Shown here: positions 32,452-40,546 of the stretch, piece by piece
Layout of the letters: the number at the start of each line of letters is the position of its first letter
How positions within the stretch are numbered: the first letter of the stretch is position 1
From: an uncultured Pelagibacteraceae bacterium
GTDB lineage: Bacteria > Pseudomonadota > Alphaproteobacteria > Pelagibacterales > Pelagibacteraceae
Length of the DNA: 48,457 nt
Assembly: GCA_902574695.1 (NCBI GenBank)
Contig: CACGON010000007.1
Span: 1-48,457 of the forward strand
Reading direction: 5' to 3'
Translations under genes and position numbers: made by a program
The notes under the pieces: model-generated
Database searches by the model: none
What the model was told of the DNA's origin: nothing
Seen by the model: the letters and a program-made list of their open reading frames with translations, nothing else

Positions 32452-33028
32452 CTGCTTGATCGTCCTTCTGCGAAGTTCTCATTAATACTTTTTCAGTTTC
32501 TTCTGCGTCTGCAGAAGCTCTTTGAGGCCAATGTCCAGTTCTTATACATATGATCGCTCTGAAAACCTCACTTATACCCTGTATCGTTAATAAAACTCCA
32601 GACAAAGGTATTAATGATTTAGCCATATAAATTTGTATTTGTGCTGGACTATTCCAGCTTGTCTCTTTTATCTTCCATGCTAAAGCAGCATATTCATAAC
32701 CGTAAAAAGCTAGAGCTAGTATTCCTGGAAAGAAAAATAAAAAATATAAAATAAGATCAATCCAGCCTTGCACTTTAGTTGGGAATAGTCTGTAAATAAC
32801 ATCCCCTCTTACATGAGCTTCAGTAGATAAAGTATAAGCACCAGCCATCATAAATATAGCTCCGTACATTTGTAAACTAAAATCAAAGTTCCATAATGTT
32901 GGACTGTTGAATGCATATGCCATAATAACCTCATAGCAGGTACCACCCATGAGAATTACAATGCACCATGAGAAAGCCTTTCCCATAGAAGCACTTAATG
33001 TATCGGCAAATTTTATGAAAGATCTCAT
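32441..33028 (-). CDS. dctQ: TRAP transporter small permease subunit
   Basis: Four-helix subunit of a TRAP transporter (195 residues). The helices lie around residues 18-40, 54-72, 90-110 and 133-155. V-R-G-D-V-I-Y-R is a typical motif between helices two and three. The hydrophilic C-terminus is longer than in some members. It follows the binding-protein gene after 88 bases that contain a strong hairpin terminator, and overlaps dctM. Confidence 0.9.
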   Translation of the reverse strand: MRSFIKFADTLSASMGKAFSWCIVILMGGTCYEVIMAYAFNSPTLWNFDFSLQMYGAIFMMAGAYTLSTEAHVRGDVIYRLFPTKVQGWIDLILYFLFFFPGILALAFYGYEYAALAWKIKETSWNSPAQIQIYMAKSLIPLSGVLLTIQGISEVFRAIICIRTGHWPQRASADAEETEKVLMRTSQKDDQADVI

Positions 33029-33074
33029 TTATGTACTTTATGTTAAAACGTATAAATAAATCAAACAAAAAAAA

Positions 33075-33098
33075 GGGGACCAAATGGTCCCCTTTTTT
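33075..33098 (-). terminator. Hairpin terminator/attenuator between dctP and dctQ
   Basis: GGGGACC (33075-33081) pairs with GGTCCCC (33086-33092) around a 4-base loop. A T run (33093-33098) follows on the plus strand and an A run (33066-33074) gives eight or nine U on the minus-strand transcript, so it can work in both directions. It lies between the binding protein and the membrane subunits of one transporter. Partial termination would give more binding protein than permease. Confidence 0.85.
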
Positions 33099-33116
33099 AA
33101 ATATTTAAGTTAAAAA

Positions 33117-34262
33117 TTATATTTTAACTTTTCCGATAGGTCCGAACTCATTTTCATAAGCTAATTTGTAATTAGGCTGGTTCATCAGCAAGTACTTCAT
33201 TACTCTTTTAGCGTATGCTTTTTGAGAATCTACGATTTTCTTAAAGAAAGGATCTTTCTTATTGAAATCACCGATTACTTTATCCCAACCTTTTAATTGT
33301 TGAGCTAAAATCTCATCAGACGTTTGGTAAACATTAACTTTATGTTCATTCATTAATTTAGATAAATCAGCTGAATATCTAACTAATGCTTTGAAATAAT
33401 TGTCTGTGTTCGCAGCATAAGCAGCATTTTTTAATATTGCTTGGTTAGCTGGCGATAGACCGTTAAATGTTTTGTTGTTTATAGGTATTTCAAACATCTC
33501 TTGGGACTGGTGGAAACTTCCTAAATGATAATGTTTAGAAACATCCTGCATACCAAATTGAGAGTCTGAAGTCGGGTTGTTAAACTCAGCAGCTTCAATC
33601 AATCCAGTTTTCATAGCTGGCTGAATTTCACCACCTGGTAACTGTCTTACGACCATTCCCATTGCAGTAAGAACGTTAGTAGCTAGACCAACTGTTCTGT
33701 ACTTCATACCTTTAACATCAGATACTTTTGTTACATTTTTCTTAAACCATCCAAATGGTTGTGCTGGCATTGGCATATGAAAAACACCTGTGTAATCGAA
33801 GCCGACTTTTTTAATAGTTTCTTCGTAAAGTGCTCTTCCTCCACCATATTCCATCCATCCCATTACTTCTTGAGATGACATTCCGTATGAAGGTCCAGTT
33901 CCGAAAAGTGAAGCGGCAGGGTTCTTACCATACCAGTAAGCAGTCACCCAGTGACCCATATCTACAGCCCCTGAACTTACCGCTTGACCAATTTCACTAG
34001 TTTTAACAACTGCACCAACAGGCTGAAGATCAATTTTTAATGATCCACCTGACATGTCGCTAACCATTTTGCAATAGTCTCCTGCCATTTCAAAAAATAT
34101 GTTAGCACCACTTGGCCATGCAGCTTGCATTTTTAAAGTCTGTGCAGCCCCTAAGTTTACATAGGGCATTGCAACAGCTGCTGCACCTGCTGCGGCTGCA
34201 GTTTTAAAGAACTTACGTCTTGAAGGAATTTTTCCCTTCAATGATTTTTTTTCTTTAACCAT
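33117..34262 (-). CDS. dctP: TRAP transporter periplasmic binding protein (TakP/FcbT1-like)
   Basis: Extracytoplasmic binding protein of the TRAP family related to the TakP (2-oxoacid) and FcbT1 group. The 381-residue precursor has a twin-arginine signal (S-R-R-K-F-F-K) followed by an alanine-rich hydrophobic stretch, cut after about residue 40, so export is probably through Tat. Mature features include M-G-H-W-V-T-A-Y-W-Y-G-K and G-G-E-I-Q-P-A. The strong AGAGGAG ribosome site suggests high expression. Ligand unknown: the flanking 2-hydroxyacid oxidases point to a hydroxy- or oxo-carboxylate. Confidence 0.9.
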   Translation of the reverse strand: MVKEKKSLKGKIPSRRKFFKTAAAAGAAAVAMPYVNLGAAQTLKMQAAWPSGANIFFEMAGDYCKMVSDMSGGSLKIDLQPVGAVVKTSEIGQAVSSGAVDMGHWVTAYWYGKNPAASLFGTGPSYGMSSQEVMGWMEYGGGRALYEETIKKVGFDYTGVFHMPMPAQPFGWFKKNVTKVSDVKGMKYRTVGLATNVLTAMGMVVRQLPGGEIQPAMKTGLIEAAEFNNPTSDSQFGMQDVSKHYHLGSFHQSQEMFEIPINNKTFNGLSPANQAILKNAAYAANTDNYFKALVRYSADLSKLMNEHKVNVYQTSDEILAQQLKGWDKVIGDFNKKDPFFKKIVDSQKAYAKRVMKYLLMNQPNYKLAYENEFGPIGKVKI

Positions 34263-34268
34263 TGTTTT

Positions 34269-34275
34269 CTCCTCT
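34269..34275 (-). promoter_or_regulatory. Strong Shine-Dalgarno site of dctP
   Basis: AGAGGAG on the minus strand, 6 bases before the ATG at 34262. Most genes in this window start without such a match, so the binding protein is likely translated at a high rate. Confidence 0.75.
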
Positions 34276-34298
34276 TAGTTAATTAACTTAAAATAATT

Positions 34299-34317
34299 AA
34301 AACATATAAGATGTTTT
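34299..34317. promoter_or_regulatory. Inverted repeat upstream of dctP (candidate operator)
   Basis: AAAACAT (34299-34305) and ATGTTTT (34311-34317) form a 7-base perfect inverted repeat with a 5-base centre, about 37 bases before the dctP ATG. It could be an operator for a dimeric regulator or an RNA hairpin. AT-rich composition makes a chance palindrome possible; the 124-base spacing from the hydroxyacid dehydrogenase gene suggests that dctP has its own promoter. Confidence 0.3.
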
Positions 34318-34386
34318 GAGTCTTATGCTAAATGGTCCTCAAATTATTTTTTTTCAACTTGAAGTGGTAATTACTTTAAAATATTT

Positions 34387-35340
34387 CTAATTTACTTTAT
34401 TTTTGCAATTTCCTGTTTTGAAAAACTCTTCAAGATTATCAATTGCTAGATTTGCCATTGCTGTTCGCGTTTCTTTGGTAGCGCTCCCAAGATGTGGAAG
34501 TATAAAAGCACTTTTGTGCTTTAAATACCCAGGATTTAAATTTGGTTCACCTTTGTAAACATCAAGCCCAACAGCATACACTTTTCTACTATTTAAAGCT
34601 TCGATTAAAGCTTCGTCGTCAACAATATCACCCCTTGCAACGTTAGTAACAACTGCTCCGGTTGGTAAATACTCTAAAGTTTCTTTATTAATCAGATTTA
34701 TAGTTTCTTTTGATGCAGGACAGCAAACCGATAAAACATCTGAAACAGTCATCAAGCTTTTTAAATTATCGTGATATTTAGCTCCTTGTGCTTTTTCATC
34801 ACTTAATTTTGAACGATTGTGATAGTGAATTACCATACCTAATGATTTAGCAACTTTTGCAATTTTTTGACCAATTCTTCCCATTCCTAAAATTCCTAAT
34901 CTTGTACCAGTTAACTGTTTTCCAATTAGATAATCGGCTGACCATTTCCAATCTGACGCTCTTGCACCGTCTATACCCTCTGCTGCACGTCTACATGCAC
35001 CTAATATAAGAAGTATACCAATTTCAGCTGTGGCATCTGTGAGTACTTCAGGCGTATTAGTCACGGCAATATTTTTACTTTTGGCTGCTTCTAAATCTAT
35101 ATTTCCAAATCCTACAGCAAAATTTGATAAAATTTTTACAGTCTCGGGTAGCTTCTGAATTGTTTCATTGTCTAATTTATCTGTTAATGCTGAAAGGATT
35201 CCATCACATCCTTGGCTTAATTCAATTAATTTTTTTTGAGAATAAAGCTCATCATTATTATTGAGTTTTACATCATATAATTCTTTTAACCTGTCTTCAT
35301 TTGACTGGAGTAGTTTTCTTGTAACTAAAATTTTTTTCAT
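34387..35340 (-). CDS. D-2-hydroxyacid dehydrogenase (glyoxylate/hydroxypyruvate reductase-like)
   Basis: NAD(P)-dependent enzyme of the D-isomer-specific 2-hydroxyacid dehydrogenase family. The nucleotide motif is L-G-I-L-G-M-G-R-I-G; the catalytic Arg is in A-R-G-D-I-V-D, the Glu in K-G-E-P and the His in L-P-H-L-G-S-A-T. Length 317 is normal. It follows the FAD oxidase gene by 10 bases. With oxidases for both hydroxyacid enantiomers in the operon, it may reduce glyoxylate or a similar oxoacid; substrate is inferred. Confidence 0.9.
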   Translation of the reverse strand: MKKILVTRKLLQSNEDRLKELYDVKLNNNDELYSQKKLIELSQGCDGILSALTDKLDNETIQKLPETVKILSNFAVGFGNIDLEAAKSKNIAVTNTPEVLTDATAEIGILLILGACRRAAEGIDGARASDWKWSADYLIGKQLTGTRLGILGMGRIGQKIAKVAKSLGMVIHYHNRSKLSDEKAQGAKYHDNLKSLMTVSDVLSVCCPASKETINLINKETLEYLPTGAVVTNVARGDIVDDEALIEALNSRKVYAVGLDVYKGEPNLNPGYLKHKSAFILPHLGSATKETRTAMANLAIDNLEEFFKTGNCKNKVN

Positions 35341-35350
35341 AGTTTATCTT

Positions 35351-36727
35351 TTAATTTAAATCAAAAATTTTTCCAGGATTCATTATATTATTTGGGTCCA
35401 GTGTTCTCTTTATTGATTTCATAACTGGAAGATTATCAGGATGTTCTTTTAAAAGATAACTCTTTTTATGAAGGCCAATTCCATGTTCACCTGTTATCGT
35501 GCCCTCAAGCTCAAGAGATTTATCAATCAAAATATCATTAAAATATTTTATTTTTTTATATTCCTCTGCCTTTTTAGGATTGTATGGCATCATTATATGA
35601 AAATTTCCATCACCCAAATGTCCAACCATTGGTGCTCTCAAACCAAGTTTTTTTACCTCTGCTTCAGCAAAATTAACACATTCAGTTATTCTTGAAATTG
35701 GGACACAAACATCAGTAGTATATACTCTTCCATCATTAATTAAAGCTTTTACGGAATACCAAGCATCCCATCTTGCTCTCCACATTTTTTTTCTTTTTTC
35801 ATTAGTGTCTGCCCAATTGAATTTACTTCCATTATTATTTTTTGAAATTTCTTCAACTAAGTTAATTGACTCTTTATTAGATGTTTCCGAACCATGAAAT
35901 TCAAAAAAAAGAGTTGGCATTGCATTTACGTCCTCTAGTTTTGAATAATTTATACTTATTTCCATCTGATCTTTATTAAGCATTTCTATTCTAGCTATTG
36001 GAATACCATATTGTATTGTGTCTTGCGCAGTTTTGACGGCATCCTCAAGGGTAGGAAAGTGACACATGGCACTCATAATACTCTCTGGTATCGGCGATAG
36101 TCTTAGTTGAACTTCAGTAATAATTCCTAGCGTGCCCTCAGAACCTATAAATAAATTTGTTAAATTATATCCTGCAGAAGTTTTTTTTGTTCTTCCACCA
36201 GTATTAATAATATCTCCATTTGGTAAGATAACTGTTAAACCAGTTATAACTGACTTCATAGTCCCATACTTAACTGCCATTGTGCCAGAAGCTGATGTTG
36301 ATGCCATGCCGCCTAAAGATGCATTTGCACCTGGGTCTATTGGAAAAAAAACACCATCCTCTCTTAAGTATTCATTTAGCTCTTCTCTTGTAACATTTGC
36401 TTGAACTCTACAATCAAAATCAGATGCATTTACACTTAAAACTTTATTCATTTTTTCGAGTGAAATTGTTATGCCGTCTTTGTTTCCAACAACATGTCCT
36501 TCTAGGGATGTTCCTGTTCCAAATGGAACCACAGGAGTTTTATGTTCATTACATAATTTTAAGATTTTAGAGACTTCTTCATTATTTTCTGGAAATACAA
36601 CTGCTTGTGACATTACAGGATCGAACGTATCCTCTCCTCTAGCAAAATTTGACCTGGTTGACTCTGAAAGTGAAATTCTTTCTTTGAGTAATAGTGTAAG
36701 ATCTTTTTTTAGTGATATATTTTCCAT
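35351..36727 (-). CDS. FAD-linked oxidase, GlcD/D-lactate dehydrogenase type
   Basis: Flavoprotein of the FAD_binding_4/FAD-oxidase_C family that oxidises a D-2-hydroxy acid such as glycolate or D-lactate. The N-terminal PCMH fold has V-V-P-F-G-T-G-T-S-L-E-G-H, F-F-P-I-D-P-G-A-N-A and G-S-E-G-T-L-G-I-I-T-E; the C-terminal domain has G-H-L-G-D-G-N-F-H and G-T-I-T-G-E-H-G-I-G. Length 458 fits a stand-alone enzyme. glcE and glcF are not beside it, so it may act alone or with partners elsewhere. It is 40 bases after the aminotransferase. Confidence 0.9.
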   Translation of the reverse strand: MENISLKKDLTLLLKERISLSESTRSNFARGEDTFDPVMSQAVVFPENNEEVSKILKLCNEHKTPVVPFGTGTSLEGHVVGNKDGITISLEKMNKVLSVNASDFDCRVQANVTREELNEYLREDGVFFPIDPGANASLGGMASTSASGTMAVKYGTMKSVITGLTVILPNGDIINTGGRTKKTSAGYNLTNLFIGSEGTLGIITEVQLRLSPIPESIMSAMCHFPTLEDAVKTAQDTIQYGIPIARIEMLNKDQMEISINYSKLEDVNAMPTLFFEFHGSETSNKESINLVEEISKNNNGSKFNWADTNEKRKKMWRARWDAWYSVKALINDGRVYTTDVCVPISRITECVNFAEAEVKKLGLRAPMVGHLGDGNFHIMMPYNPKKAEEYKKIKYFNDILIDKSLELEGTITGEHGIGLHKKSYLLKEHPDNLPVMKSIKRTLDPNNIMNPGKIFDLN

Positions 36728-36767
36728 GTTACAGAATAGTATACCAAGCTATTAGCAAAATTAAAAC

Positions 36768-37931
36768 TTAGCCTAACATCTTTTTTAGGTTATCTAATGC
36801 GTTTGTAATATTGTCTTTTGAACAAGCAAAACTAAATCTTACATAATCTTTACAAGTTTTACCAAATGCAGTTCCAGGTACAATCGCTACTCCTGCTTCA
36901 TGCATTGCTTTCTTGCAAAATTCTACACCATTCATTCCAGTACCAATTACTTTAGGAAAAGCATAAAAAGCACCTCCAGGTAAACTACATTCGACTCCTG
37001 GTAAACTATTTAGACCTTCATGAATAATTTTTCGTCTTTCTGTGAAGTGCTTCATCATATCATTAATTGAATCATCTGGCCCATCAAGAGCTGCTATTCC
37101 TGCGAATTGCGCAGCTGCGTTAACACACGATACACTGTTAATTAGAAGTTTATTAACATGTGGTACTAAATATTTTGGCCAGAAGCTCCAACCTAATCTC
37201 CAACCTGTCATTGAGTAAGCTTTACTCCACCCCTCTAATACAATAAGTCTTTCTCTTAACTCAGGATAATTAAAAAAAGTTGGCATTTCTTTATCGTCAA
37301 AAATCTGCCTACTATATATTTCGTCACTTAAAATTGTCACATGCGGATGTTTTTTTAATCCTTCAGCAATCTTATCAATTTCTGATTTTTCTACAAAACT
37401 TCCTGTTGGGTTATTAGGATTGATTAAAATTAACAATCTGGTTTTATCTGTAATTAGTGAAAGAATTTTTTCAGCGCTAAATTTTAAATCCTTATCCTCA
37501 GTTAAATCATATGGAACAGAAGTTGATCCAGTATAATTTATCATAGACTCATAAATTGGAAAAGCAGGTGTTGGATGAATTATCTCCGCACCTGGCTCAC
37601 CAAAACATTGAATTGCATAACTCATTGTAGGCTTACCACCTGGCATGATTAAGATTCTCTCGAAATCTACATCAGTTTTATAACGTTTTTTAATCCATCT
37701 GGTAACTGCTTGTCTGCACTCTGGGATACCATTTGACATGACATATCCGTGATGGCCGTCATCTAATGCTTTCTTTGCAGCCTCAACTACATGTTTTGGA
37801 GTTTTAAAATCTGGCTGCCCTAACCCCATATGAATCATCGGATTTCCTTCAGCCTCTAATTTTTTAGCTTCAGCCAAAACAGAAAAAGCTGTTTCTGTTC
37901 CTAAATTTTCTAAATTTTTTGCTAATTTCAT
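36768..37931 (-). CDS. Class I/II PLP aminotransferase (aspartate aminotransferase-like)
   Basis: Fold-type I aminotransferase of 387 residues. The PLP lysine is in G-W-S-K-A-Y-S-M-T-G-W-R, the carboxylate Arg near the end in Y-V-R-F-S-F, and N-P-N-N-P-T-G is present. The start has a TGGAG ribosome site 7 bases upstream. It sits between two 2-hydroxyacid oxidase genes, so it could transaminate the oxoacids they make, for example glyoxylate to glycine; that is inference, and a general aspartate aminotransferase is equally possible. Confidence 0.88.
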   Translation of the reverse strand: MKLAKNLENLGTETAFSVLAEAKKLEAEGNPMIHMGLGQPDFKTPKHVVEAAKKALDDGHHGYVMSNGIPECRQAVTRWIKKRYKTDVDFERILIMPGGKPTMSYAIQCFGEPGAEIIHPTPAFPIYESMINYTGSTSVPYDLTEDKDLKFSAEKILSLITDKTRLLILINPNNPTGSFVEKSEIDKIAEGLKKHPHVTILSDEIYSRQIFDDKEMPTFFNYPELRERLIVLEGWSKAYSMTGWRLGWSFWPKYLVPHVNKLLINSVSCVNAAAQFAGIAALDGPDDSINDMMKHFTERRKIIHEGLNSLPGVECSLPGGAFYAFPKVIGTGMNGVEFCKKAMHEAGVAIVPGTAFGKTCKDYVRFSFACSKDNITNALDNLKKMLG

Positions 37932-37948
37932 AATTTTCTCCAGTATTA

Positions 37949-39097
37949 TTATCTATAAATTATCTTTGTATTATTTAACTCTTTTAAATTTTTACATCCC
38001 ATAAGCACCATATTTCTATGAATCTCATCATGCATGTTTTGTAATAAATGTTCAACGCCTTGTTGGCCACCTGCGGCCAAAGAGAACAAAAACATTTTTC
38101 CGAAACTACACGCTTTTGCTCCAGCTGCCAAGGCTTTTAATACGTGAGTTCCTCTTCTAACCCCTCCGTCTAAAATTATTTCTAGCTTATCACCTACTGC
38201 ATCCGAAATTGCTTTTACTTGATCAAACGGTGATCTAGAACCATCTAACTGTCTTCCACCATGATTTGAAACCATTATTGCGGTACACCCAATATCTATC
38301 GCTCTTTTAGCATCCTCTACTGACATAACACCTTTTAATGCAAAAGGTCCGTTCCATTTCTTTGCACAATATTCAGCATCCTTCCATCCCATAGCTGGAT
38401 CATATTGTTCATTAATATACTCAATAACTGATTTGGCAATGTTTGTTCCTTTATCTGTTTTTTTTTTAACATTTGATAATTCAAATTTTTTACCTATTAA
38501 GTAATTAAAAACCCAATTTGGCCTCATTGCAAAACTCATGATAGTCTCTAAAGTAAACTTTGGGGGTGTTGTAAAACCTGTTCTATGATCTTTTTCTCTA
38601 TTACCAGCAACCAAAGTATCAACTGTTAAACACATCGCATCAAAACCAGATCTTCTAGATCTTTCAATTAGGTCGTCAGAAATAGATCTATCTTTATGAA
38701 CATAAAGTTGAAATAATTTTGGACCACTTGAAATATTAGAAACCTCTTCGATTGTATTATTTCCCATTGATGACATGCTATAAAAAGTTCCAAACTTTTC
38801 AGCTGCTCTTGCTGAAGCTTTATCACCGTCGGGATGATAAAGTCTTTGCATTGCCGCAGGAGAGAGAAAAATTGGCATATCAATTTTTCTACCAAATAAC
38901 GTGGTTGATAAATCAGGTTTACCAACACTGGCTAAAATATTTGGGACTAAATCACAATCATCGAAGGACTTTGTGTTTCTTTTAAGAGTTGTTTCGTCAT
39001 CAGATCCTCCATCTATGTAATGAAAAATAGGTGCTGGGAGTTTTTTTTTTGCTAATTCTCTAAAGTCGTTAAAATTATAACAATCAGTAATTTTCAT
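37949..39097 (-). CDS. lldD: FMN-dependent L-2-hydroxyacid dehydrogenase (LldD family)
   Basis: FMN enzyme of the lactate/glycolate/mandelate oxidase family that oxidises L-2-hydroxy acids. The catalytic His and Arg are in S-N-H-G-G-R-Q-L-D-G, the FMN phosphate site follows as L-D-G-G-V-R-R-G-T-H, and Y-I-D-G-G-S-D-D-E-T opens the fold. Length 382 is typical. It lies 12 bases after the PagL-like gene and 17 before the aminotransferase. L-lactate or glycolate are the likeliest substrates. Confidence 0.9.
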   Translation of the reverse strand: MKITDCYNFNDFRELAKKKLPAPIFHYIDGGSDDETTLKRNTKSFDDCDLVPNILASVGKPDLSTTLFGRKIDMPIFLSPAAMQRLYHPDGDKASARAAEKFGTFYSMSSMGNNTIEEVSNISSGPKLFQLYVHKDRSISDDLIERSRRSGFDAMCLTVDTLVAGNREKDHRTGFTTPPKFTLETIMSFAMRPNWVFNYLIGKKFELSNVKKKTDKGTNIAKSVIEYINEQYDPAMGWKDAEYCAKKWNGPFALKGVMSVEDAKRAIDIGCTAIMVSNHGGRQLDGSRSPFDQVKAISDAVGDKLEIILDGGVRRGTHVLKALAAGAKACSFGKMFLFSLAAGGQQGVEHLLQNMHDEIHRNMVLMGCKNLKELNNTKIIYR

Positions 39098-39109
39098 TTA
39101 AGAGGGATA

Positions 39110-39628
39110 TTAAAATTTTTTTAAGAAGTTAAACATGTAACTATTAGCACCTGGATTCTTTTCTCCAAGACTTGCATTAGATATATGATTATAAGAGAAT
39201 CCCATTTCTGAGTCTTTAAAAACATCCAATGAAAGCTGTAGTTCACTTTTAAATTCGATCATATGTCCCAAATCTTTCCCATCACCCTGTCCATAAAGAC
39301 CTGGGGTAAAACTCGGTGTGAGATTAATTTTACCTAAATTATAATCAGCTTGAATACCTGTGTATAAGTATGTTGCATTGTCAGCTGTCATCATAAAACC
39401 TGTTACAGGGGACAATGTTCCAAGAAAGCTTTCTCTGTATAAATCTTCGTTCCTATGTTGAATACCAAAAAGTGCGGACCTTTTACCTTGATCGCTAAAA
39501 TCAAACATCCCAGTGTAAAAATTATATTTATGAGGATCTAATTTTTTTTGAGTTTTATCTTCACTTTTAGACGGAAAAAAAGAGAAGGTAAAAATTGAAA
39601 TTGCAATAAATAAAATTTTTAAGTTCAT
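39110..39628 (-). CDS. PagL-like lipid A 3-O-deacylase (acyloxyacyl hydrolase)
   Basis: Outer-membrane beta-barrel of the PagL family, which removes the 3-O acyl chain from lipid A. It has a signal peptide (about residues 1-22), alternating hydrophobic strands, and the family signature near the end: Y-N-H-I-S-N-A-S-L-G-E-K-N-P-G, in which His and Ser are the catalytic pair and the Glu the third triad member. It finishes with aromatic F-N-F-L-K-K-F, usual for barrel insertion. Length 172 is normal. It is placed between ccmH and lldD with no obvious link. Confidence 0.85.
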   Translation of the reverse strand: MNLKILFIAISIFTFSFFPSKSEDKTQKKLDPHKYNFYTGMFDFSDQGKRSALFGIQHRNEDLYRESFLGTLSPVTGFMMTADNATYLYTGIQADYNLGKINLTPSFTPGLYGQGDGKDLGHMIEFKSELQLSLDVFKDSEMGFSYNHISNASLGEKNPGANSYMFNFLKKF

Positions 39629-39659
39629 TTTTAAATTTTTATATATTTATATCGTATTG

Positions 39660-40031
39660 CTATCTCTTTAAAACACCTAATTTTCTAAGAATTATAGCGC
39701 CTCCTATAAGAAAAAATAAAAAAGGTAAGCCCCATAATAAGTAAGTTCCCTTATTTATCTCAGGGTCATACAAAACCCACTCACCATAATTATTTCGCAT
39801 AAATTGATAAATGTCTTTTTCTGACATTCCAGACTTTAAATTTTTTCTCACTACTATTTTCATGCTTTCAGCAAAGTCAGATTGAGAGTCATAAACAGAT
39901 TGGCCTTGACATATTAAGCATCGTAAATTTTTAAAAATTTTATTTTCTAATTCAGTTGGTTTATCAACTGCAAATGAGTATGTATTATTTAAACAAATAA
40001 TTAACATTAAAAAAATAGATAGTTTTTTCAT
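39660..40031 (-). CDS. ccmH: Cytochrome c maturation protein CcmH
   Basis: Thioredox protein that reduces apocytochrome c before heme attachment. It has a signal peptide (about 1-21), the signature L-R-C-L-I-C-Q-G-Q-S, Y-D-P-E at the end of the helical domain, and one C-terminal membrane helix. At 123 residues it is the short CcmH/CycL form without the CcmI part. The ATG overlaps the ccmG stop by 4 bases (ATGA). It is the last gene of the ccm operon. Confidence 0.95.
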   Translation of the reverse strand: MKKLSIFLMLIICLNNTYSFAVDKPTELENKIFKNLRCLICQGQSVYDSQSDFAESMKIVVRKNLKSGMSEKDIYQFMRNNYGEWVLYDPEINKGTYLLWGLPFLFFLIGGAIILRKLGVLKR

Positions 40032-40546
40032 TTTATAATTTTTAATAATTCTGAGAAATTTTGATCATTAATAGGTCCAATAATTTTTTTTATTATTTTC
40101 TTATTTTTATTAATTATTAAAGTTTCAGGAACGCCGTAAGCTCCTAACTCAATAGACAAAGTACCATTTTTATCTGATAAAATTTTGGAATATGGATTCC
40201 CTAGCTCTTGTAAAAATACTTGGGCATTATTTTTGTTGTCTTTATAATTTACACCTATCAATTGAAAATTTTTACTCTTTAAAGACATTAGAAAATTATG
40301 TTCTGATCTACAGGGAGCACACCATGATGCCCATACATTTATAATATAATAGCTTCCCTCTTTTATGAGTTCATCAGAGAATATTTTTTCATTCGAAAAA
40401 AAATCATAACTAGTAAAATTTGGAAGATTTATTTCTCCTTCAAGCAATGGTTCATATATATTAGGTTTTTGTAATCCTTTGTAAAATATTATGAAGCAAA
40501 ATATAAATAAAGTAAAACCAATTATAACAAATATTTTATTTTTCAT
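40028..40546 (-). CDS. ccmG: Thiol:disulfide interchange protein CcmG (DsbE)
   Basis: Membrane-anchored periplasmic thioredoxin that supplies electrons for cytochrome c assembly. One N-terminal helix (about 6-24), then the thioredoxin fold with W-A-S-W-C-A-P-C-R, and the cis-Pro region G-V-P-E-T. The glutamate typical of CcmG folds is not examined. Length 172 is normal. It overlaps ccmF by 11 bases and ccmH by 4. Confidence 0.95.
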   Translation of the reverse strand: MKNKIFVIIGFTLFIFCFIIFYKGLQKPNIYEPLLEGEINLPNFTSYDFFSNEKIFSDELIKEGSYYIINVWASWCAPCRSEHNFLMSLKSKNFQLIGVNYKDNKNNAQVFLQELGNPYSKILSDKNGTLSIELGAYGVPETLIINKNKKIIKKIIGPINDQNFSELLKIIK

